A stretch of 64,000 bases of DNA, taken from the NCBI GenBank assembly GCA_944472135.2, contig OX235270.1, positions 81,539,168 to 81,603,167 of the forward strand, given 5' to 3'. This DNA comes from Trichobilharzia regenti. Lineage: Eukaryota; Platyhelminthes; Trematoda; Strigeidida; Schistosomatidae. Of this stretch, positions 44,501 to 55,209 are shown piece after piece. The notes under the pieces are model-generated. The model had not been told where the DNA came from. It did no database searches and worked only from the letters and a program-made list of their open reading frames with translations. The stretch's first letter is position 1, and every line of letters starts with the position of its first letter. Made by a program: the position numbers and the translations under genes.

Positions 44501-47500
44501 TAGATTGCGACGTTTCCATAATAACACGTTGACTGTAAACCCTTGTAAAGTAGAAGTAAGGCATTTCATCGTAGTTTCGCTAATTTATATGTGGTGTGTC
44601 ACCTTGGAAATCAAACCTGATAGTCATGCGTTACGCAAAAACCCAACTTGTACACTTGATGGATTATACACACTTTGAGTACAACTACTAAAGATTACCT
44701 TGAAATCCTGAAGGGTCCTTAAAAGTGTCGCTACAAAGATTTAATTATTTGGACACTTCATTCTATCAGATTTCTGGAGTCTTGTTTTCAGCAGTTTAAC
44801 GTTTGAATACCTCGTGATTCGTACGTAATATAGATGAATATTTCAAATTTTACTGTAGAAAACGCCATCCTACTTCTTTAAACGCTCATTACAGCAGAAA
44901 TTTCCCTCACTTTATTGCTATTAGAAGTCCATGACTCAGTGTTCTAGGACTTACAGATCGTCCCTTGTGCTGGATAGTAAACAGTATTTGTTGAAACTAA
45001 GGTATTTAAATCAAAATTATTACGATAAACTTTCGATATATAATAGTCTTTTAATTCATACTTGAAAGTTTCCATTATCAAGCACTGATCTCCATGGGTG
45101 TCGTCTGTAAAGTACGGGAAAATAGTGTACAATCTTATATCATCTTTATTGATTAGTTAGGAATTGCGAAATGTCGAGTTTTAGTTACCTGAATCTATGA
45201 TAGTGTTCGCGAGAACTGGTTTAATATAATGAGCATAAATTTCAGATACTGAGCACATCGTTATTACCTGAATTTTTGGCCAAAACATTACTGAAATAGA
45301 TAAGTGGCATTACTAAATTTTTGGATGACGCAACATTGGTAGTGACGTGTACTAACTTTTCATATTTATATGTTAGAAACTAATCTGCTTGGTTGATCTA
45401 AGAAATAAAGAAAGTTTGTCTGTATGACACTCTTGTCAGTTATCTTTGAAACTATTTTCCTTATAAACTTCTCACTAGATTATGATTACTTGGGTGATTT
45501 TCGTAAATGACTTGAACAAATGTTGTATTCCAGTGTTTCAAGACGTTCATTTTGTTGTTTTGGATTTTTTTGGACGACTACTGTGTGATGTTTATTTCCA
45601 TAACCAGGAGTTGTCACACCACAATCGGGATCATCAACCAAATTGGTTGGATTCTTCAACCAACTGTTGGAATTGTCGAAGAATGTATCCGCTAGCACAC
45701 ACGCCTCAGTGGCAAGACTGATACAGGCACTGGTGGTAAGTCTATATTTAAAAATCTCAGAGATATGCTAGGCTTATGTTAATGCTTCAACAATTATCAG
45801 CATGAAATGTAGTACTTGAAATTAAATGTTTGGGTAAGTACTATTTATCGAAATCTCATGTTATAGGCAGATGATCTCATGAGTGCTAATTAAAAGACAT
45901 GTCTAGTCGACCTCATCCACTTTGTGCGTTCATTACTAACGTGTTGATATTTGAAGGGATAATACTCATTTAAAGTATTTAAGTTAATTATAGAAATTTA
46001 AGTATCAGCAGCTAAGCACAAGTTGACAAATGTTCTAGCGGATAGAAGTTGTTAGGTCCTTTTGATTTCAAGCAAAACTACCAAGGTGGAAACTGTTCAT
46101 TAGGGTAGAGTCACTTGCTTAGTTGACGTGAAAAGTCGTCATCCTTCTCATTGTAAAATAAGTAATACGTGAGGTTTTGACATCCTTTAAAAATAATAGC
46201 AAGTCAATTGTAGGAGTTGCTGAAATTTCTTGGTTATAATTTTCTTCACTTTCATTCTTTTTATAGAATGGAGAACTTGATGCCAACTCTTTCAGCACAC
46301 AGTTACGCAGCAATCTTAAAAGTGCCAATACCAGTATGGATATCGCTCCATTTATAAAGGACAACATAGATTTACTAAGGAGAGATTTAGCCAGTGGTGT
46401 TTGTCGATTGCCAAATATACAGCCTCCGCCAAAAGATTTCTCTACAACTACGCCTGTCCCCGTAACAATTGTTACATCACTACCTACTCTGGGTCTACAT
46501 GCTCGTGCTAGTACTGCAGTCTCTACAACAATCCTTTCGTCATCAATACAAGGTGGTCCTCGCATCGCTCTCCCGACCAATACTACTCCCCGTATAGTAG
46601 GAACACTTATGTCATCAGTTTCAACGCCAGCTATTCCTACCAGCCCTGCTACTGTTCTCACATCTCGGTCTCAGCCTCCATTATTAGCTCCAGCTCCTCC
46701 TAGGGTTTGCGTTACACCTGCAATAAACATTGATGCAGCTGCAACTTTGGGCACCGTTACAAGATACCGTTTAGCGCAGCCTATTAGCGGTGTTACATCC
46801 GCAACCGTTGTCCTACCTGGTACAGCTGTGACAACAGTAGTCCCGACGCGTTTCACGTCAGCTATTAACGGGACACGGACAAGTTATCAAAACTTAAGAC
46901 CAATTATAGCTACTTCATCAACTTCATCAGCCTTTGGTATCAATCTTGGTTCAATAAAATCAGCCGCTGGAATGTCAGCTGTTGTATCTCCTTTAATTCG
47001 CGCTAAATCCGGATATCCTAGCTCTTACACATCTGGGATCTTACCTGCTGTACATAACAAGGTAGGCTCCAGTCTTTTGTCTTTGAGTGGATCTTCGCTT
47101 TTCATAGACGGTGGAGACCGGAAGTTAAATGAGGTATCATTTTTAAATGATGATATACGTCACACACCTGCATCGCCAATGCGTGACACTCCGTTCTTTC
47201 CTCCGGAAAGAGTCAGAGAAGTATTAGAAGCTCATGGTATCAAGTCACTAACAGAAGAAGCTGTTATATGCCTTGCCCACGGTTTACAAATATTTATCAA
47301 AGGTCTGTTATCGAAATTGAGAATTATAGTGTCACACCGTCTGGATCGTTTAGGTGAAGATTCCCGTTTGGCGCCGACAGATCATACGCGTGAGCAGCTA
47401 AGATTTCTACAAAAGTTGGATGAACATGATCGAATAAGGCAGTCCGAACTGGAAAAGGATCTGATTCTTAAGGCTGCAAAGGTGAGTTTCTAGGCATGCA

Positions 47501-48326
47501 TATTATGTTTGTATAATTTTTTTAAACTCCCAATCATGCTATTCTGAATAAGAGATGTTGTTGCACATAACTATGTTGTCAAGTCGGTATATTGTTTGGA
47601 TACACCCCAGTAACCACATAAGAATTCATCCTAGTTTTAAGCCATTCCATTTATGTAATGACAGTAGCAGATTTATTAACACCATCAGGCTAACCAAATT
47701 GATCGCATACCTGAATCATTAAGTTTTTAGTTTTCATTCGTTTCTTTTAACGCTCTCATAATCTTAAACATAACTTAAATAACTTTTATTTGCAGTCGCG
47801 CTCTAAAAATGAGGACCCTCACCAAATGCAAATGAGGGAAATGGCTCGAAGAATAGCATCTGAAGACTATGAACGAGAAAAACAACATCAAGCCAATCTC
47901 ACAGCTCTTCACGCCATTGGCCCACAGCGTAAACGTCGTTTGGATACTTTGGATGAGACGGGTAATCCCATCTCAAGCGATGTTTTGGGAGCATCCTTCC
48001 CATCAAGAAATGGTGCTACTAAAATAATTAATACACTACCCACTACTAGTCGCCTTTCCATTGTTAGCGCCAATCGTCTAGGGATTGTAACTCCCGTTTC
48101 TAGTCTGCCGCAGTTCAACTTAGAAACTACGTCTTCGAATTCCAACACGTCGGGTACTGCGACTAGTGGGACTAGTGATGGACCAAATACAACCGGGTTT
48201 TCGCTGGCACTAAGTCTTAGAACTCACCGCGCTACTATGCGAGATATTCAGGTCGTACTTTCCCGAACACCGAGACTTCGTCGTACGCGGACATACTACA
48301 AGACGTATTGGCGTTCCCAGCCTTGA
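38528..48326 (+). CDS. TAF4: TFIID subunit TAF4, six exons
   Basis: TAF4 is a core TFIID subunit that pairs with TAF12 and binds activators. Exons: 38528-38546, 38692-38783, 41236-41401 (or 41413), 45608-45735, 46267-47481, 47796-48326. All junctions are GT-AG and in phase, giving 716 aa (720 with the alternative donor). The TAFH/NHR1 domain spans exons 4-5: TKLVGFFNQLLELSKN, VARLIQALV, NGELDANSFSTQLRSNLKSA, MDIAPFIKDNIDLLRRDL. A Thr/Ser/Ala/Pro-rich middle follows. The C-terminal TAF4 domain (from ~443) holds the histone-fold start PPERVREVLEAHGIKSLTEE, EQLRFLQKLDEHDRIRQSEL, the hallmark SRSKNEDP and ANLTALHAIGPQRKRRLD, ending in a short helix-rich tail. The N-terminus is much shorter than in vertebrates, so exons 1-2 (MGERPAG, HQHQVPVPVRIPL) are less certain than the rest. 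Confidence 0.88.
38784..41235 (+). other. TAF4 intron 2
   Basis: 2.45 kb, donor GTGAGT, acceptor TTAAAG. ORFs at 39721-40012 and 40593-40781 are not convincing. 40679-40758 looks exon-like (after TTTATCTCAG; VTCREEKEDQATSDISSEHW), but its phase does not fit between TAF4 exons 2 and 3. Confidence 0.55.
41640..43010 (-). mobile_element. Decayed RTE-type LINE with nested SINE
   Basis: On the minus strand: SSEVVTTNGVPQGCSLSTFL (motif B), then NLLDLEYVDDTVLLGEDAHN (catalytic YVDD), then after frameshifts a C-terminal domain and the conserved stretch RLPSWVPRNGENQW (compare RLPGWGPRDSRNQW at 58011-57960), and the 3' end with GAGTTGCCAC-type sequence near 41700. The SINE at 41881-42057 interrupts the 3' part. 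Many frameshifts and stops. Confidence 0.8.
41881..42057 (+). mobile_element. tRNA-derived SINE inserted in RTE
   Basis: Complete copy: GTGCGTCGGTGGCACAGTGG with the A-box, GGTTCGATCCCCTGC with the B-box, body CTGATATCTATGGTCGG, tail GTGTGGAATCAAGCTG and an A7 end. TTCGA occurs just before the head (41871-41875) and just after the A-run, a possible short target duplication. The insertion is younger than the surrounding LINE. Confidence 0.85.
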
Positions 48327-49925
48327 CATTTTTGTGTTTCTTATTTTTCTTTGATGTAATTTAGTAATGGTTGGCTGATTATTCTTTGATACCAATCCAC
48401 AGAATTTTTCAATCGCCTACCAATGTGTAGTGCCAAAACCTCTGTATAGTTATACATTGTAAAAATATCAGATGTAATGTTGCTAAGCTCAGATTGTTTT
48501 TTGCATTGGAAATAAGATTTTACATATTTTGTCCACTGTGTACATTTATCTTTTTTTAAAAAGATTGTTCTCTGGTGTGTTTAAATTGTTGTACATAATT
48601 TACATTTGCTGTTCTGAGAAAAAATTCTAGTCTTTTTTGATTTCTTTGAATCTATAGAAATCTGAACACTGGTTCTATCATTAAAACAATTAGCCGCATA
48701 TTATAGTGTGGTCAACCAACCGTATTAATTAACAACAAGAATTGTGGACCAGTAAATTTTTATCGTTGATTATTCTTCACTGGAAAAACACCATATATTA
48801 TATGCATGAACAAAACATTTTATAGAGGTTAGTTAGATGATGCGGAATCAAAGAACAGTGAACATGTTGGAAATTTGATATTAGAAAGTACCTAATTAAT
48901 TATTACATTGAGCCAAAAGAAGAACGAAGGTCCTAGGAAATAATCGTAATCAGATATCTGTCGGACCGAGTAAGCGATCATCGTTCAAAAGGCGTTGAGA
49001 CACATTTTGAAGGCGTTATTGCGAAATCCAAAATGTTGACAGCCTAGAAATGCATTAAGGGGTAAAAAAAAGATTAACACTATTATTCTGAACCAGGTCA
49101 TCGCTTGCCTGACTGCATTAATTATTAGGCCAATTTAACTACTTCATGCATGTTTGTTAAGTGCTTGTATTGTGGCGGCAAGAAGCTATCGACATGGAAC
49201 TGGTTCCGAGCAAATACTTGTCTAGACTGCTAAATTCATACCTTTATGTCAAAAGTACCAGTAAAAGCTACATATATCTGTTATGCATACTCAATGGTCA
49301 TCTACAGCACTACGTGCTGAAAATAATCCTCGTATCATGAATTATTCGTTTACAAACTGAGGCGAGGATTATGTGAGAAGTAACATAAAACACATTTCGG
49401 TGAACTGGGTTGCGACTTAAACCATCAACTGATTAGATTGACCACTACGTGTATTTTTACGGCTATTTGGTTGTATGCATACGCATGGTCGAACTAATGA
49501 ATAACTGAAGTCCAAACAAGTATTAGAGAAGGAGCGGCAATCTACCACGGATCCTCTCCATCCCAGTTTGTTTCCTTCATTCTCCAAGTGAAACAATGTC
49601 TCTTTATATTTAAAGCTAGCGATTGCCTACCGCAAATAAGCTGAACAAAATTGTAGAGGACGATTGTCAGCATAGGACTCTAGAGATGTCTTTCCGACTA
49701 ACTGAATTCAATCACCTGCTCATGCGATTGAGGGGTTTCGCTTTTGTGAATGAGCTACTGAGTTTGTAGGTTTAAATGCCCATTTTCAGAGATTCTTTTG
49801 CATAGGGAAACTGCCCTGATAAGTTTAAATTCCCTTTTCTTGATAATGTCATCCTTATGTGTGCATCTAGTATTTCTTATACAATCTCTTATATACTTCT
49901 AGTTAGTGCTGCCTTACAAACAAGA
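48327..49925. other. TAF4 3' flank and intergenic
   Basis: The TAF4 3' UTR lies at the left end (T-rich; AATAAG near 48508 and ATTAAA near 48682 are candidate poly(A) signals). No gene recognised beyond. Confidence 0.45.
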
Positions 49926-50425
49926 TAGAGATAAAAATGCCATTTAAACACAAACTGACTTAGAAACAAACTATCGGTTAGGGGATCCTGTGGAGCCCAT
50001 AAGACAAAATAATTCAGTTTATCTGATAACCACGTAGTGAATATGTGGTCTAATTTGATGTGTTAACGTAGTAGGCTGGAGTCACTCACACTATCACAAA
50101 AATAAACTTGGTAAAACCTGGAGCATTGCGCTGTACTTGCATAAACATAGTGAAAGCTTAGCTGTAGCACTACACACGATACCGACATCTAAGAAAGATG
50201 ATTCAACACCTATCCAGGATTTCCGGAAAGTAGTGCTATCCATGTGACAAATGGAGAAATAACTAGAGACAGCTTTTAAAGTTGTGGTGTTAAGTTTGGT
50301 ACGATAATTGTGTTCAAAACGTCATCCGGTAAATGGCACCACTTGGTGCATATAATAAACAAACCATTATGCAATTGTACACTAGCAATGCCCAGATTTA
50401 ACAAATCTGCAACTTTACGGTGGCA
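49926..50425 (+). mobile_element. Decayed PLE fragment (copy 6)
   Basis: Nucleotide similarity to 4000-4420 and its tail: AGAAACAAACTATCGGTTAG, GGATCCTGTGGAGCCCATAA, AATTCAGTTTATCTGATAAC, later AGCTGTAGCACTACACACGA and a tail with TTCAAAACGTCATCCGGTAA. Stops are frequent. This is an old copy of the same PLE family as 3872-4408. Confidence 0.65.
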
Positions 50426-50749
50426 TGTGCGGAGTTGTTACTTCTCCAGTGTTGACACCGTACTTGTTGCAGTACCTAAAAGTACTTGGGTTCGGGTGGC
50501 TGTAGAACGACCATCTATTTAGGTGGGATTTATGAGGTTTCATCTGTCCGGACGATTTTACCGCTGTCAAGATGTATAGAATGAGTTATTTAATCGTAAA
50601 TAAGAGGAACTGCTGCCTTTTAGTTTACAACAATCTTCCAGCTGATCTTATCTGACAACAAGAAGTGCTTTAAAAACTGTTGATGGGCGTTTAGGCATTG
50701 AAGCAATTTGGTTTTCCTCTTCTAGGCATAAACTTTAGTCTTAATAATG
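50426..50749. other. Short intergenic stretch
   Basis: No recognisable feature between the PLE remnant and the 5' truncation point of the LINE. Confidence 0.4.
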
Positions 50750-52117
50750 CTAGTGTAAATTGTGACTTAAGTCAATGTAAAAACTGGCGTGGAATTATGC
50801 TTCTGTCCATTCCAAGCAAGATACTAAGTCGCATCATCCTGGAGAGAATCAAACAAGCCAGCCTAGATGAAAAACTTCGTCCGGAACAGGCCGGATTCAG
50901 GAGAAACAAATCATGTATTGATCAAATCGCCACTCTACGGATCATCATTGAACAAAGCTTGGAATGGCAGTCACCTCTCTATCTCAACTTCATCGACTTT
51001 GAAAAGGCCTTCGACAGCGTCGATCGAGAGGTCATTTGGAAACTACTTCGCTACTACGGGGTCCCATCGACAATTATACATCTCATCCAACAGTTATACG
51101 ACAATGCTGCATGCCAAGTAATCCACAATGGGAAACTTACGGAGGCCTTCGAAGTGAGGACGGGAGTGAGGCAAGGCTGTCTACTATCACCAATGATCTT
51201 CCTGATTGCAATTGATTGGATAATGCGACAGACAACGGCAACCAACGAGGGAACAGGCATAAAATGGACTGACACAAAAGACTTGGAGGATCTGGATTTC
51301 GCCGATGATATATGTCTGATTTCCCATAAACTGGAAGATATGCAAGTGAAAAGTAACAAGTTGGCAGAAGAAGCATCAAAGATAGGACTTCACGTGAACA
51401 TAGATAAAACAGAGATGATGAAGATTCCTAGCCAACATCAACAGCAAAAACAACAACAGACAACAATCAGCATAAGTGGGAAGAACCTGAAAGAAACAAC
51501 CTCCTTCACCTACCTGGGAAGCATCGTCTCAACTACAGGCGGAACTGACGAGGACATCAAAGCCAGAATCGGAAAAGCAAGACAAGCTTTCATTACTCTC
51601 AAATCTGTGTGGAGGTCAACAGCACTCAGCATCAAAAATAACATCCGGATTTTCAACTCCAATGTGAAGTCAGTCAGTGCTACTATACGGATCAGAGACT
51701 TGGAGAGTCATAAAGAGCATCTCAAACAAACTTCAAACCTTCATTAACAGCTGTCTCCGCTCAATACTCAAGATCAGATGGCCAGAAAAGATCAGCAACA
51801 GGGATCTCTGGGAGCGAACCAATCAGGAACCGATTGTGAAACAAATAGGCAGAAAGAAATGGAGATGGATTGGCCATACGCTGAGGAAACCATCAAGTGA
51901 CATCACTAGACAAGCCCTCGAGTGGAACCCGAAAGAGAGGCGGCGAGTTGGTCGTCCAAGGGCGACTTGGAGGAGGTCATGCGAGGAGGAGATGAAAGCA
52001 TGTGGACAGACCTGGAGCAGGGTGAAAAAGTTGTCAGAAAACCGAAGTCAATGGAGGTGCGCAGCTGAAGCCCTATGTTCCTCTAGGAACTAAAGGATAC
52101 AATAATAATAATACAAT
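50750..52117 (+). mobile_element. 5'-truncated LINE, nearly intact RT and C-terminal domain
   Basis: Begins inside RT (CDLSQCKNWRGIMLLSIPSK) and runs to the end of the C-terminal domain, followed by a short 3' UTR and an (AAT)n tail at 52099-52130. A single frameshift near 51677 is the only break, so it is relatively young. RTE-like by motif. It differs in sequence from the other RTE copies in the window. Confidence 0.85.
50757..52093 (+). pseudogene. LINE reverse transcriptase, one frameshift
   Basis: First frame to 51747: SKILSRIILERIKQASLDEK, RPEQAGFRRNKSCIDQIATL, motif A FIDFEKAFDSVDREVIWKLL, motif B RTGVRQGCLLSPMIFLIAID, catalytic DLDFADDICLISHKL at about 51289-51330, and thumb FTYLGSIVSTTGGTDEDI. 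Near 51677 a CAGTCAGT tetranucleotide duplication probably shifted the frame. The rest continues in the next frame as LLYGSETWRVIKSISNKLQT, KWRWIGHTLRKPSSDITRQA and NRSQWRCAAEALCS, a typical LINE C-terminal domain, to the stop at 52091-52093. The endonuclease is lost by 5' truncation. Confidence 0.85.
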
Positions 52118-52421
52118 AATAAAATTGTGAATGACAATGACTCAATATAAATGGCCACATGGTTTGCCTACTGACATTGCGACGATGACTGGTTTTGTTG
52201 CTTTATCCATGTAACCGATCTTTGTACAGTAAAAATAAAAGGGTAAAACGTGCTAGATAGGATAAAACTGAATGAAAATTGCGCCTACTCGACAATTTCA
52301 GCTTTAGTGTCCTGTTTCTTACATTACTTAACTTGTCAAATTAAGATATGTACAATGTAAATCGTGTTCCTTTCAGAATGAGTGGCGATATAAAATATTT
52401 TCACACTCACCTGAAGTCAAA
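52118..52421. other. Short intergenic stretch
   Basis: Nothing recognised besides the AAT tail of the LINE at its left end. A GTGAGTG after the stop of the minus-strand gene (52412) could be a 3' UTR splice donor. Confidence 0.4.
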
Positions 52422-54147
52422 TCAAATTGAAATTCTCTCACGGCTGTTGGTATCTCCGCCCAAAATGAATTTCTTCTCGCTAATGTGCTTTTTGAAGATA
52501 TTTGATACTACAGGTGCTTGATTTACTGTAGGTGTCGAACTGAATTCATTGTTTACACTTGGGATCCTTCCTACACGAAACACATATACACCTTCAGAGT
52601 CCGGGGTGACTGTACCATTCTTCGATGTCGAAATACGTCGACGTACTCTTGTTCGGCTTGGGAAACGTTTCATATGTACAACAGAATTTTCACCTGGGGA
52701 AGAATTAACAGGACGGCATGACGAACTTCCAGCTTGTGTTTGATATACAATTTTTAGAGGACTTGAATCCATTCTGTCTAAGGATCTGCAATCTCTGTTT
52801 GGATGATGTCGAATAGAATTTGTAGGTCTCTGAGGTTTGTTCGAAGTGGTATAGGGACGACTGTTCCCAGTACGTACAATATCTATGTCATAACATTTCT
52901 CGTTTACTAGGTGAATACTGTTTTGTTTCGGTAAAATTACAGCTTGTGAAGCTAAATCTGCACTACTTGTACTAGATGTTTCTGAATTATCATTTTCACA
53001 CGAGCCGTACGTACTGGAACTTTTATACAGTATTTTGGGCTCTGTCGAACGTCCACGTTCACTTGTGCTGTCTAAATGACTATACAACCGTTGCTGTCGT
53101 TTTTCATGTGATCTTGATAGTGAAGGTGAATCTGAAATATGTGTGGATTCAAACTCTTCCTTAACTGTAACTTGCTTTACCTTAGTCCAGCTTAGACATT
53201 CATCAGATTGGGCTAAAACTGAGCTCGTCGATTTATATCGAACGGGAGGTGGACTGAAAATAGATACATCGGAATTCCAGCCATTAAGATGGACGCTACT
53301 TTTTGACTTCTTCTTTCTGGTTATAGACAGCACTTGACAACCACTTCGCACTTTGTAATTCAGCGATGAAGAGCGATTGATGGATTTTGATTTACGAACT
53401 TTAGGCGAATCCCGTTCAATTAAAATAGTTAAAGGCTCCATTTCCCTTATATCTTCAGGAGTAGCTAATGGTACTGCTCTGATACATTTGTATTTACAAG
53501 TGTCACCACTCAGCCATTCACATGAGTCACTTTCGTAAGTCGTATTTTCGTAATCTGGAGTAGTTCTGTTGTGTAAGTGAGGAGATTGGGTTAGAGGGAT
53601 TTCATTGTGTAAAACCTTGGATGGTAAATCTACAAACTTAATTTCTTCATTGTCTATTGGCCATATGTTTGCGATGGAAATGGTGGGACTATTGATGGGT
53701 TCTACAAATTCACAACAATCATCCATCACGCATATAACTGTACGTTCCTGGTTTCTTGAACCGATGAAGCGTAATGGATCAATAGTTAAGGGTTTCGGAG
53801 GCTCCAAACAGAAACGCTGCTTTGCAGCAAGACGCGACTGATGGGCTGGAGAGGAAAACGGTGGAGGTATTGTAGCCGGAGTATTATTTATATTTGTAGT
53901 ACATAGAGAGGGATCACTCATACTTGCTTCTATTGGCTTTTGTGGATCTGAATGCACAATTAATTTAAACTTTTTCTGACTTGCTGGTGATAAGGCAGCT
54001 GAGGATGTGGACGATTCATTTGAGTTCATTACCCAAACATCTGTATCTTCACGAATAATTTTTGGATTGGAATGACGCATGCGTAATTCGGCCGAGTAAG
54101 TCTTATTTTCGTATGGGGAAGAACATGGGGATTCTGACTCGCTAGAT
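52422..54147 (-). CDS. Terminal coding exon of an unrecognised Ser-rich protein
   Basis: An open frame of about 575 codons ends at a TGA at 52422-52424. I place the exon start at 54147, after TATGTAG, because the frame upstream of it (FITFFVFSFLLC) looks like translated pyrimidine-rich intron. It needs two bases from an upstream exon that I could not identify. The protein is Ser/Thr-rich and probably disordered: SNESSTSSAALSPASQKK, PPPFSSPAHQSRLAAKQR, a few Cys/acidic patches (ICVMDDCCEFVEP), basic clusters (SITRKKKSKSSVHLNGW, RFPSRTRVRRRISTSKNG), and a short hydrophobic-basic end. No signal peptide, membrane segment or catalytic domain seen. It could be a scaffold or cytoskeletal regulator, but I cannot assign a family. 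Confidence 0.7.
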
Positions 54148-55025
54148 CTACATAATAGAAAAGAGAATACAAAGAAAGTAATGAAGTTTGCATTCACGCC
54201 TAAAATGTATGTGACATCTGTCTAGTGGAATTAGTTATTATGTGCATGCGTTTTAAGAAAATCCAAATAGTTAACTACCTTATAAGCTAGTGTGCTGTAG
54301 TTTCTGGTCTACAGTAACCTTCCAAGATTTCGGCAGAAAATCTGTCAAACAGTTCTTCACTGTTACACAAAGAAACAACACAAGGACTAAACAGTAATTG
54401 AGAAATCGCATTCCCTTTCCATAAGAAACCATTAGATATGAATTTATGAAACTTGGCAAAAGTATAAGCTGTTAGTGTATCATAAGTAACAACATATATC
54501 AACACATACACGCTCATTCCTGTGGTACATATTTCAGTATTACAATAAAGAATGATAGCCATACAGATTCCACAAATTGGTAGTGAAATGGTGTGTACGC
54601 GCTGCTTAAACTTATTCTAAGCAATCCTGTGAATTAGGTCACCATCCATCATGAAATTTCTTTTATATAATCAATTTTAACCAAAAATGTGAAGTCTACG
54701 TTTTACTATGTTAGATTGTCAGCTGACACTGCTGTGACCACTCCTATATAGATGTTGTTCTGTTTACCGATCATTTGAAACGCCATACATTAGCACAAAA
54801 TCTAGAGCTTTCCGTCTCACATAGTGAACTTAAGCAGATGAAGTTTTTCCGCTCATTCATTTCATTTTTCTTCTATTCAAAAAATACAAAACAGCACTGA
54901 ATACTCTGTGTGTGGATATGCGGTTCTGTTAACCTCAACACTCTACTTTCGACATATCCGGGCAAACAATACGTGTGGCTCACAATAGTGTAGATAGAAA
55001 ATCTGTTCTAGGTAAATTTATTTAT
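54148..55025. other. Upstream intron of the Ser-rich gene
   Basis: Probably intron. The minus-strand ORF 54562-54287 contains an exon-like piece (SEELFDRFSAEILE between TGTAACAG and GTTACTG), but its phase does not join the exon at 54147, so I do not call it. Confidence 0.4.
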
Positions 55026-55209
55026 TTTTTTGATTTCAGCTTGATTCCACACCGTATATTTTGGTACAAGCATGGAATTTTCAGTATGTGATATCGGTAG
55101 CCCAAATTTTGCAGACGGACCATAGATATCAAGTGTGCATCGGCAGGGGATCGAACCTCGGACCATGTGCATGGTCGGCGAGAGTCCTAACCATTGTGCC
55201 ACCGACGCA
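55026..55209 (-). mobile_element. tRNA-derived SINE
   Basis: Minus strand: GTGCGTCGGTGGCACAATGG (A-box region), GGTTCGATCCCCTGC (B-box), body TTGATATCTATGGTC, tail GTGTGGAATCAAGCTG, then an A-rich end. Same family as 1991-2182 and 41881-42057. It may lie in an intron of the minus-strand gene. Confidence 0.85.

Larger units (their letters stand above)
41402..45607 (+). other. TAF4 intron 3, with nested transposons
   Basis: 4.2 kb, donor at 41402 (GTGAGT) or 41414 (GTAAGT), acceptor CATAACCAG. It contains a minus-strand RTE LINE (41640-43010) with a plus-strand SINE inside it. 43020-45607 has no recognised feature. Confidence 0.65.

Noticed and set aside
46119..46661. 180-codon minus-strand ORF
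   Set aside because: It lies antisense to the TAF4 exon 46267-47481, which has clear TAFH and low-complexity coding content. The minus frame has no domain.
54287..54562. Micro-exon SEELFDRFSAEILE upstream of the Ser-rich exon
   Set aside because: Splice signals flank it, but its ending phase (1) does not match the phase required by the exon starting at 54147.
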